A stretch of DNA of 64,000 nucleotides from Apoderus coryli (taxonomy: Eukaryota > Arthropoda > Insecta > Coleoptera > Attelabidae): positions 124,001 to 188,000 of the forward strand of contig CAJVRQ020000074.1 of the NCBI GenBank assembly GCA_911728435.2, written 5' to 3'. Below, one piece after another: positions 52,093 to 63,477 of this stretch; the stretch's first letter is position 1, and every line of letters begins with the position of its first letter. Under the pieces are notes generated by a model. It searched no databases, was not told the origin of the DNA, and saw only the letters and a list, made by a program, of their open reading frames with translations. The position numbers were made by a program, and so were the translations under genes.

Positions 52093-52684
52093 TAACTTTT
52101 AAATTCTAAGTGAGAAAACAGCTTTTTGGGAGCCATTTGAAAAGTTTAATTCTAATTAACAAAATTTTAGTAAAAAAACGCTCTAATTCGTTCTAATTTG
52201 CTTTTTTATGCTTAATCTAATTTCTTTTGACTAATAAAATTTACTTTTAAATTCTAAGTGAGAAAACAGCTTTTTGGGAGCCATTTGAAAAGTTCAATTC
52301 TAAATAACAAAATTTTAGTAACAAAACGCGCTAAATCGTTCTAATTTGCTTTTTTATGTTTAATCTAATTTCTTTAGACTAATAGAATTTACTTTTAATT
52401 TCTAAGTGAGAAAACAGTTTTTTGGGAGCCATTTGAAACGTTTAATTCTAAATAACAATATTTTAGTAACAAAACGCGCTAATTCGTTCTAAATTGCTTA
52501 TTTACGCTTAATCTAACTTATTTTCACTAATAAAATTTACTTTTAAATTCTAAGTGAGGAAACAGCTTTTTGGGAGCCATTTGAAACGTTTAATTCTAAA
52601 TAACAAAATTTTAGTAACAAACCGCGCTAATTCGTTTTAAATTGCTTATTTACGCTTAATCTAACTTATTTTCACTAATAAAAT
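52093..52684 (+). repeat. Landmark cassette K-L-M-N lacking J
   Basis: K (52093-52240) begins TTAACTTTTAAATTC and follows a C/F-like monomer rather than J, so the exchange removed J and may have altered the K start. L, M (52389) and N (52537) are standard. Confidence 0.88.
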
Positions 52685-53273
52685 TTACTTTTAAATTCTA
52701 AGTGAGAAAACAGCTTTTTGGGAGCCATTTGAACGTTTAATACTAAATAACAAAATTTTAGTAACAAAACGCGCTAATTCGTTCTAAATTGCTTATTTAC
52801 GCTTAATCTAACTTATTTTCACTAATAAAATTTACTTTTAAATTCTAAGTGAGAAAACAGCTTTTTGGGAGCCATTTGAACGTTTAATTCTAAATAACAA
52901 AATTTTAGTAAAAAAACGCGCTAATTCGTTCTAAATTGCTTATTTACGCTTAATCTAACTTATTTTCACTAATAAAATTTACTTTTAAATTCTAAGTGAG
53001 GAAACAGCTTTTTGGGAGCCATTTGAAACGTTTAATTCTAAATAACAAAATTTTAGTAACAAACCGCGCTAATTCGTTTTAAATTGCTTATTTACGCTTA
53101 ATCTAACTTATTTTCACTAATAAAATTTACTTTTAAATTCTAAGTGAGAAAACAGCTTTTTGGGAGCCATTTGAACGTTTAATACTAAATAACAAAATTT
53201 TAGTAACAAAACGCGCTAATTCGTTCTAAATTGCTTATTTACGCTTAATCTAACTTATTTTCACTAATAAAAT
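52537..53273 (+). repeat. N-B duplication with 442-bp shift
   Basis: N (52537) plus B with AATACTAAATAAC (52685) is repeated as N (52979) plus B with AATACTAAATAAC (53127). They are separated by one B/P hybrid (52832-52978) that has GGGAGCC but the P-type GTAAAAAAACGCGC. The repeat unit is three monomers (148+147+147 bp). Confidence 0.88.
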
Positions 53274-53420
53274 TTACTTTTAAATTCTAAGTGGGAAAAC
53301 AGCTTTTTGGGAGCCATTTGAACGTTTAATTCTAAATAACAAAATTTTAGTAACAAAACGCGCTAAATCGTTTTAATTTGCTTTTTTATGCTTAATCTAA
53401 TTTCTTTAGACTAATAAAAT

Positions 53421-56077
53421 TTACTTTTAAATTCTAAGTGAGAAAACAGCTTTTTGGCAGCCATTTGAACGTTTAATTCTAAATAACAAAATTTTAGTAA
53501 AAAAACGCGCTAATTCGTTCTAAATTGCTTATTTACGCTTAATCTAACTTATTTTCACTAATAAAATTTACTTTTAAATTCTAAGTGAGAAAACAGCTTT
53601 TTGGGAGCCATTTGAAAAGTTTAATTCTAAATAACAAAATTTTAGTAACAAAACGCGCTAATTCGTTCTAAATTGCTTATTTACGCTTAATCTAATTTCT
53701 TTTGACTAATAAAATTAACTTTTAAATTCTAAGTGAGAAAACAGCTTTTTGGAAGCCATTTGAACGTTTAATTCTAAATATCAAAATTTTAGTAACAAAA
53801 CGCTCTAATACGTTCTAAATTGCTTTTTTATGCTTAATCTAATTTCTTTTGACTAATAAAATTTACTTTTAAATTCTAAGTGAGAAAACAGCTTTTTGGG
53901 AGCCATTTGAACGTTTAATTCTAAATAACAAAATTTTAGTAACAAAACGCGCTAAATCGTTCTAATTTGCTTTTTTATGCTTAATCTAATTTCTTTTGAC
54001 CAATAAAATTTACTTTTAAATTCTAAGTGAGAAAACAGCTTTTTGGGAGCCATTTGAAAAGTTTAATTCTAAATAACAAAATTTTAGTAACAAAACGCGC
54101 TAAATCGTTTTAATTTGCTTTTTTATGCTTAATCTAATTTCTTTAGACTAATAAAATTTACTTTTAAATTCTAAGTGAGAAAACAGCTTTTTGGCAGCCA
54201 TTTGAACGTTTAATTCTAAATAACAAAATTTTAGTAAAAAAACGCGCTAATTCGTTCTAAATTTCTTATTTACGCTTAATCTAACTTATTTTCACTAATA
54301 AAATTTACTTTTAAATTCTAAGTGAGAAAACAGCTTTTTGGGAGCCATTTGAAAAGTTTAATTCTAAATAACAAAATTTTAGTAACAAAACGCGCTAATT
54401 CGTTCTAAATTGCTTATTTACGCTTAATCTAATTTCTTTTGACTAATAAAATTAACTTTTAAATTCTAAGTGAGAAAACAGCTTTTTGGGAGCCATTTGA
54501 ACGTTTAATTCTAAATATCAAAATTTTAGTAACAAAACGCTCTAATACGTTCTAAATTGCTTTTTTATGCTTAATCTAATTTCTTTTGACTAATAAAATT
54601 TACTTTTAAATTCTAAGTGAGAAAACAGCTTTTTGGGAGCCATTTGAACGTTTAATTCTAAATAACAAAATTTTAGTAACAAAACGCGCTAATTTGTTCT
54701 AAATTGCTTATTTACGCTTAATCTAACTTATTTTCACTAATAAAATTTACTTTTAAATTCTAAGTGAGAAAACAGCTTTTTGGGAGCCATTTGAAAAGTT
54801 TAATTCTAAATAACAAAATTTTCGTAACAAAACGCGCTAAATCGTTCTAATTTGCTTTTTTATGCTTAATCTAATTTCTTTTGACCAATAAAATTTACTT
54901 TTAAATTCTAAGTGAGAAAACAGCTTTTTGGGAGCCATTTGAAAAGTTTAATTCTAAATAACATAATTTTAGTAACAAAACGCTCTAATTCGTTCTAATT
55001 TGCTTTTTTATGCTTAATCTAATTTCTTTTGACTAATAAAATTTACTTTTAAATTCTAAGTGAGAAAACAGCTTTTTGGGAGCCATTTGAAAAGTTTAAT
55101 TCTAATTAACAAAATTTTAGTAACAAAACGCTCTAATTCGTTCTAAATTGCTTATTTACGCTTAATCTAACTTATTTTCACTAATAAAATTTACTTTTAA
55201 ATTCTAAGTGAGAAAACAGCTTTTTGGGAGCCATTTGAAAAGTTTAATTCTAAATAACAAAATTTTAGTAACAAAACGCGCTAAATCGTTCTAATTTGCT
55301 TTTTTATGCTTAATCTAATTTCTTTTGACTAATAAAATTAACTTTTATATTCTAAGTGAGAAAACAGCTTTTTGGGAGCCATTTGAAAAGTTTAATTCTA
55401 AATAACAAAATTTTAGTAACAAAACGCTCTAATTCGTTCTAATTTGCTTTTTTACGCTTAATCTAATTTCTTTTGACTAATAAAATTAACTTTTAAATTC
55501 TAAGTGAGAAAACAGCTTTTTGGGAGCCATTTGAACGTTTAATTCTAAATAACAAAATTTTAGTAACAAAACGCGCTAATTCGTTCTAAATTGCTTATTT
55601 ACGCTTAATCTAACTTATTTTCACTAATAAAATTTACTTTTAAATTCTAAGTGAGAAAACAGCTTTTTGGGAGCCATTTGAAAAGTTTAATTCTAAATAA
55701 CAAAATTTTAGTAACAAAACGCGCTAAATCGTTCTAATTTGCTTTTTTATGCTTAATCTAATTTCTTTTGACTAATAAAATTTACTTTTAAATTCTAAGT
55801 GAGAAAACAGCTTTTTGGGAGCCATTTGAAAAGTTTAATTCTAATTAACAAAATTTTAGTAACAAAACGCTCTAATTCGTTCTAAATTGCTTATTTACGC
55901 TTAACCTAACTTATTTTCACTAATAAAATTTACTTTTAAATTCTAAGTGAGAAAACAGCTTTTTGGGAGCCATTTGAAAAGTTTAATTCTAAATAACAAA
56001 ATTTTAGTAACAAAACGCGCTAAATCGTTTTAATTTGCTTTTTTATGCTTAATCTAATTTCTTTAGACTAATAAAAT
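53421..56077 (+). repeat. 18-monomer tandem duplication, copy 1 (2657 bp)
   Basis: Starts with P, then A/B and a D with TTTTTGGAAGCC (about 53751). Private markers are AAATTTCTTATTTACG (C at 54265), CTAATTTGTTC (about 54690), TTTTCGTAAC (54823) and AACATAATTTTAG (about 54962). All reappear 2657 bp downstream. The adjacent repeat begins at 56078 with the corresponding P. Confidence 0.9.
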
Positions 56078-58734
56078 TTACTTTTAAATTCTAAGTGAGA
56101 AAACAGCTTTTTGGCAGCCATTTGAACGTTTAATTCTAAATAACAAAATTTTAGTAAAAAAACGCGCTAATTCGTTCTAAATTGCTTATTTACGCTTAAT
56201 CTAACTTATTTTCACTAATAAAATTTACTTTTAAATTCTAAGTGAGAAAACAGCTTTTTGGGAGCCATTTGAAAAGTTTAATTCTAAATAACAAAATTTT
56301 AGTAACAAAACGCGCTAATTCGTTCTAAATTGCTTATTTACGCTTAATCTAATTTCTTTTGACTAATAAAATTAACTTTTAAATTCTAAGTGAGAAAACA
56401 GCTTTTTGGAAGCCATTTGAACGTTTAATTCTAAATATCAAAATTTTAGTAACAAAACGCTCTAATACGTTCTAAATTGCTTTTTTATGCTTAATCTAAT
56501 TTCTTTTGACTAATAAAATTTACTTTTAAATTCTAAGTGAGAAAACAGCTTTTTGGGAGCCATTTGAACGTTTAATTCTAAATAACAAAATTTTAGTAAC
56601 AAAACGCGCTAAATCGTTCTAATTTGCTTTTTTATGCTTAATCTAATTTCTTTTGACCAATAAAATTTACTTTTAAATTCTAAGTGAGAAAACAGCTTTT
56701 TGGGAGCCATTTGAAAAGTTTAATTCTAAATAACAAAATTTTAGTAACAAAACGCGCTAAATCGTTTTAATTTGCTTTTTTATGCTTAATCTAATTTCTT
56801 TAGACTAATAAAATTTACTTTTAAATTCTAAGTGAGAAAACAGCTTTTTGGCAGCCATTTGAACGTTTAATTCTAAATAACAAAATTTTAGTAAAAAAAC
56901 GCGCTAATTCGTTCTAAATTTCTTATTTACGCTTAATCTAACTTATTTTCAGTAATAAAATTTACTTTTAAATTCTAAGTGAGAAAACAGCTTTTTGGGA
57001 GCCATTTGAAAAGTTTAATTCTAAATAACAAAATTTTAGTAACAAAACGCGCTAATTCGTTCTAAATTGCTTATTTACGCTTAATCTAATTTCTTTTGAC
57101 TAATAAAATTAACTTTTAAATTCTAAGTGAGAAAACAGCTTTTTGGGAGCCATTTGAACGTTTAATTCTAAATATCAAAATTTTAGTAACAAAACGCTCT
57201 AATACGTTCTAAATTGCTTTTTTATGCTTAATCTAATTTCTTTTGACTAATAAAATTTACTTTTAAATTCTAAGTGAGAAAACAGCTTTTTGGGAGCCAT
57301 TTGAACGTTTAATTCTAAATAACAAAATTTTAGTAACAAAACGCGCTAATTTGTTCTAAATTGCTTATTTACGCTTAATCTAACTTATTTTCACTAATAA
57401 AATTTACTTTTAAATTCTAAGTGAGAAAACAGCTTTTTGGGAGCCATTTGAAAAGTTTAATTCTAAATAACAAAATTTTCGTAACAAAACGCGCTAAATC
57501 GTTCTAATTTGCTTTTTTATGCTTAATCTAATTTCTTTTGACCAATAAAATTTACTTTTAAATTCTAAGTGAGAAAACAGCTTTTTGGGAGCCATTTGAA
57601 AAGTTTAATTCTAAATAACATAATTTTAGTAACAAAACGCTCTAATTCGTTCTAATTTGCTTTTTTATGCTTAATCTAATTTCTTTTGACTAATAAAATT
57701 TACTTTTAAATTCTAAGTGAGAAAACAGCTTTTTGGGAGCCATTTGAAAAGTTTAATTCTAATTAACAAAATTTTAGTAACAAAACGCTCTAATTCGTTC
57801 TAAATTGCTTATTTACGCTTAATCTAACTTATTTTCACTAATAAAATTTACTTTTAAATTCTAAGTGAGAAAACAGCTTTTTGGGAGCCATTTGAAAAGT
57901 TTAATTCTAAATAACAAAATTTTAGTAACAAAACGCGCTAAATCGTTCTAATTTGCTTTTTTATGCTTAATCTAATTTCTTTTGACTAATAAAATTAACT
58001 TTTATATTCTAAGTGAGAAAACAGCTTTTTGGGAGCCATTTGAAACGTTTAATTCTAAATAACAAAATTTTAGTAACAAAACGCTCTAATTCGTTCTAAT
58101 TTGCTTTTTTACGCTTAATCTAATTTCTTTTGACTAATAAAATTAACTTTTAAATTCTAAGTGAGAAAACAGCTTTTTGGGAGCCATTTGAACGTTTAAT
58201 TCTAAATAACAAAATTTTAGTAACAAAACGCGCTAATTCGTTCTAAATTGCTTATTTACGCTTAATCTAACTTATTTTCACTAATAAAATTTACTTTTAA
58301 ATTCTAAGTGAGAAAACAGCTTTTTGGGAGCCATTTGAAAAGTTTAATTCTAAATAACAAAATTTTAGTAACAAAACGCGCTAAATCGTTCTAATTTGCT
58401 TTTTTATGCTTAATCTAATTTCTTTTGACTAATAAAATTTACTTTTAAATTCTAAGTGAGAAAACAGCTTTTTGGGAGCCATTTGAAAAGTTTAATTCTA
58501 ATTAACAAAATTTTAGTAACAAAACGCTCTAATTCGTTCTAAATTGCTTATTTACGCTTAACCTAACTTATTTTCACTAATAAAATTTACTTTTAAATTC
58601 TAAGTGAGAAAACAGCTTTTTGGGAGCCATTTGAAAAGTTTAATTCTAAATAACAAAATTTTAGTAACAAAACGCGCTAAATCGTTCTAATTTGCTTTTT
58701 TATGCTTAATCTAATTTCTTTTGACTAATAAAAT
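56078..58734 (+). repeat. 18-monomer tandem duplication, copy 2 (2657 bp)
   Basis: Shares the private markers of copy 1: GGAAGCC at 56408, AAATTTCTTATTTACG at 56922 and TTTTCGTAAC at 57480. Small differences include TTTTCAGTAAT near 56950 and GAAACG in place of GAAAAG in the F-like monomer near 58040. Equal length and few differences indicate a recent duplication. Confidence 0.9.
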
Positions 58735-60810
58735 TTACTTTTAAATTCTAAGTGAGAAAACAGCTTTTTGGGAGCCATTTGAAAAGTTTAATTCTAATTT
58801 ACAAAATTTTAGTAACAAAACGCTCTAATTCGTTCTAATTTGCTTTTTTACGCTTAATCTAATTTCTTTTGACTAATAAAATTAACTTTTAAATTCTAAG
58901 TGAGAAAACAGCTTTTTGGGAGCCATTTGAACGTTTAATTCTAAATAACAAAATTTTAGTAACAAAACGCGCTAATTCGTTCTAAATTGCTTATTTACGC
59001 TTAATCTAACTTATTTTCACTAATACAATTTACTTTTAAATTCTAAGTGAGAAAACAGCTTTTTGGGAGCCATTTGAAAAAAAGTTTAATTCTAAATAAC
59101 AAAATTTTAGTAACAAAACGCGCTAAATCGTTCTAATTTGCTTTTTTATGCTTAATCTAATTTCTTTTGACTAATAAAATTTACTTTTATATTCTAAGTG
59201 AGAAAACAGCTTTTTGGGAGCCATTTGAAAAGTTTAATTCTAAATAACAAAATTTTAGTAACAAAACGCTCTAATTGGTTCTAATTTGCTTTTTTATGCT
59301 TAATCTAATTTCTTTTGACTAATAAAATTTACTTTTAAATTCTAAGTGAGAAAACAGCTTTTTGGGAGCCATTTGAAAAGTTTAATTCTAATTAACAAAA
59401 TTTTAGTAAAAAAACGCTCTAATTCGTTCTAATTTGCTTTTTTTTGCTTAATCTAATTTCTTTTGACTAATAAAATTTACTTTTAAATTCTAAGTGAGAA
59501 AACAGCTTTTTGGGAGCCATTTGAAAAGTTCAATTCTAAATAACAAAATTTTAGTAACAAAGCGCGCTAAATCGTTCTAATTTGCTTTTTTATGTTTAAT
59601 CTAATTTCTTTAGACTAATAGAATTTACTTTTAATTTCTAAGTGAGAAAACAGTTTTTTGGGAGCCATTTGAAACGTTTAATTCTAAATAACAATATTTT
59701 ATTAACAAAACGCGCTAATTCGTTCTAAATTGCTTATTTACGCTTAATCTAACTTATTTTCACTAATAAAATTTACTTTTAAATTCTAAGTGAGGAAACA
59801 GCTTTTTGGGAGCCATTTGAAACGTTTAATTCTAAATAACAAAATTTTAGTAACTAAACGCGCTAAATCGTTCTAAATTGCTTATTTACGCTTAATCTAA
59901 CTTATTTTCACTAATAAAATTTACTTTTAAATTCTAAGTGAGAAAACAGCTTTTTGGGAGCCATTTGAAAAGTTTAATTCTAATTAACAAAATTTTAGTA
60001 ACAAAACGCTCTAATTCGTTCTAAATTGCTTATTTACGCTTAATCTAACTTATTTTCACTAATAAAATTAACTTTTATATTCTAAGTGAGAAAACAGCTT
60101 TTTGGGAGCCATTTGAAAAGTTTAATTCTAAATAACAAAATTTTAGTAACAAAACGCGCTAAATCGTTCTAATTTGCTTTTTTATGCTTAATCTAATTTC
60201 TTTTGACCAATAAAATTTACTTTTAAATTCTAAGTGAGAAAACAGCTTTTTGGGAGCCATTTGAAAAGTTTAATTCTAAATAACAAAATTTTAGTAACAA
60301 AACGCTCTAATTCGTTCTAATTTGCTTTTTTATGCTTAATCTAATTTCTTTTGACTAATAAAATTTACTTTTAAATTCTAAGTGAGAAAACAGCTTTTTG
60401 GGAGCCATTTGAAAAGTTTAATTCTAATTAACAAAATTTTAGTAACAAAACGCTCTAATTCATTCTAAATTGCTTATTTACGCTTAATCTAACTTATTTT
60501 CACTAATAAAATTTACTTTTAAATTCTAAGTGAGAAAACAGCTTTTTGGGAGCCATTTGAAAAAAAGTTTAATTCTAAATAACAAAATTTTAGTAACAAA
60601 ACGCGCTAAATCGTTCTAATTTGCTTTTTTATGCTTAATCTAATTTCTTTTGACCAATAAAATTTACTTTTAAATTCTAAGTGAGAAAACAGCTTTTTGG
60701 GAGCCATTTGAACGTTTAATTCTAAATAACAAAATTTTAGTAACAAAACGCGCTAATTCGTTCTAAATTGCTTATTTACGCTTAATCTAACTTATTTTCA
60801 CTAATAAAAT
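58587..60810 (+). repeat. Terminal repeat unit with 2224-bp shift, copy 1
   Basis: Fifteen monomers: A, a C variant with CTAATTTACAAAA, B ending AATACAAT, A with an A7 tract (59030-59180, 151 bp), J (59181), K with TTTTTTTTGC, L with ACAAAGCGCGC, M (59625, with TTTTATTAAC), an N/X hybrid (59773-59920), then C, A, A, C, an A7 monomer (60513-60663) and B (60664-60810). The hybrid joins N (GAAACG) to GTAACTAAACGCG; in copy 2 these features lie two monomers apart. Confidence 0.87.
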
Positions 60811-63477
60811 TTACTTTTAAATTCTAAGTGAGAAAACAGCTTTTTGGGAGCCATTTGAAAAGTTTAATTCTAAATAACAAAATTTTAGTAACAAAACGCG
60901 CTAAATCGTTCTAATTTGCTTTTTTATGCTTAATCTAATTTCTTTTGACTAATAAAATTTACTTTTAAATTCTAAGTGAGAAAACAGCTTTTTGGGAGCC
61001 ATTTGAAAAGTTTAATTCTAATTTACAAAATTTTAGTAACAAAACGCTCTAATTCGTTCTAATTTGCTTTTTTACGCTTAATCTAATTTCTTTTGACTAA
61101 TAAAATTAACTTTTAAATTCTAAGTGAGAAAACAGCTTTTTGGGAGCCATTTGAACGTTTAATTCTAAATAACAAAATTTTAGTAACAAAACGCGCTAAT
61201 TCGTTCTAAATTGCTTATTTACGCTTAATCTAACTTATTTTCACTAATACAATTTACTTTTAAATTCTAAGTGAGAAAACAGCTTTTTGGGAGCCATTTG
61301 AAAAAAAGTTTAATTCTAAATAACAAAATTTTAGTAACAAAACGCGCTAAATCGTTCTAATTTGCTTTTTTATGCTTAATCTAATTTCTTTTGACTAATA
61401 AAATTTACTTTTATATTCTAAGTGAGAAAACAGCTTTTTGGGAGCCATTTGAAAAGTTTAATTCTAAATAACAAAATTTTAGTAACAAAACGCTCTAATT
61501 GGTTCTAATTTGCTTTTTTATGCTTAATCTAATTTCTTTTGACTAATAAAATTTACTTTTAAATTCTAAGTGAGAAAACAGCTTTTTGGGAGCCATTTGA
61601 AAAGTTTAATTCTAATTAACAAAATTTTAGTAAAAAAACGCTCTAATTCGTTCTAATTTGCTTTTTTTTGCTTAATCTAATTTCTTTTGACTAATAAAAT
61701 TTACTTTTAAATTCTAAGTGAGAAAACAGCTTTTTGGGAGCCATTTGAAAAGTTCAATTCTAAATAACAAAATTTTAGTAACAAAGCGCGCTAAATCGTT
61801 CTAATTTGCTTTTTTATGTTTAATCTAATTTCTTTAGACTAATAGAATTTACTTTTAATTTCTAAGTGAGAAAACAGTTTTTTGGGAGCCATTTGAAACG
61901 TTTAATTCTAAATAACAATATTTTATTAACAAAACGCGCTAATTCGTTCTAAATTGCTTATTTACGCTTAATCTAACTTATTTTCACTAATAAAATTTAC
62001 TTTTAAATTCTAAGTGAGGAAACAGCTTTTTGGGAGCCATTTGAAACGTTTAATTCTAAATAACAAAATTTTAGTAACAAACCGCGCTAATTCGTTTTAA
62101 ATTGCTTATTTACGCTTAATCTAACTTATTTTCACTAATAAAATTTACTTTTAAATTCTAAGTGAGAAAACAGCTTTTTGGGAGCCATTTGAACGTTTAA
62201 TTCTAAATAACAAAATTTTAGTAACAAAACGCGCTAATTCGTTCTAAATTGCTTATTTACGCTTAATCTAACTTATTTTCACTAATAAAATTTACTTTTA
62301 AATTCTAAGTGAGAAAACAGCTTTTTGGGAGCCATTTGAAAAGTTTAATTCTAAATAACAAAATTTTAGTAACTAAACGCGCTAAATCGTTCTAAATTGC
62401 TTATTTACGCTTAATCTAACTTATTTTCACTAATAAAATTTACTTTTAAATTCTAAGTGAGAAAACAGCTTTTTGGGAGCCATTTGAAAAGTTTAATTCT
62501 AATTAACAAAATTTTAGTAACAAAACGCTCTAATTCGTTCTAAATTGCTTATTTACGCTTAATCTAACTTATTTTCACTAATAAAATTTACTTTTAAATT
62601 CTAAGTGAGAAAACAGCTTTTTGGGAGCCATTTGAAAAGTTTAATTCTAAATAACAAAATTTTAGTAACAAAACGCGCTAAATCGTTCTAATTTGCTTTT
62701 TTATGCTTAATCTAATTTCTTTTGACTAATAAAATTAACTTTTATATTCTAAGTGAGAAAACAGCTTTTTGGGAGCCATTTGAAAAGTTTAATTCTAAAT
62801 AACAAAATTTTAGTAACAACACGCGCTAAATCGTTCTAATTTGCTTTTTTATGCTTAATCTAATTTCTTTTGACCAATAAAATTTACTTTTAAATTCTAA
62901 GTGAGAAAACAGCTTTTTGGGAGCCATTTGAAAAGTTTAATTCTAAATAACAAAATTTTAGTAACAAAATGCTCTAATTCGTTCTAATTTGCTTTTTTAT
63001 GCTTAATCTAATTTCTTTTGACTAATAAAATTTACTTTTAAATTCTAAGTGAGAAAACAGCTTTTTGGGAGCCATTTGAAAAGTTTAATTCTAATTAACA
63101 AAATTTTAGTAACAAAACGCTCTAATTCGTTCTAAATTGCTTATTTACGCTTAATCTAACTTATTTTCACTAATAAAATTTACTTTTAAATTCTAAGTGA
63201 GAAAACAGCTTTTTGGGAGCCATTTGAAAAAAAGTTTAATTCTAAATAACAAAATTTTAGTAACAAAACGCGCTAAATCGTTCTAATTTGCTTTTTTATG
63301 CTTAATCTAATTTCTTTTGACCAATAAAATTTACTTTTAAATTCTAAGTGAGAAAACAGCTTTTTGGGAGCCATTTGAACGTTTAATTCTAAATAACAAA
63401 ATTTTAGTAACAAAACGCGCTAATTCGTTCTAAATTGCTTATTTACGCTTAATCTAACTTATTTTCACTAATAAAAT
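60811..63477 (+). repeat. Terminal repeat unit, copy 2 (18 monomers)
   Basis: It repeats copy 1 from A (60811) through M (61849) with all its private markers (CTAATTTACAAAA, AATACAAT, A7 at 61254-61404, TTTTTTTTGC, ACAAAGCGCGC, TTTTATTAAC). It then has N (61997), B and a GTAACTAAACGCG monomer where copy 1 has one hybrid, plus one extra A-like monomer with ACAACACGCG. It continues through an A7 monomer (63180-63330) to B. Confidence 0.85.
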
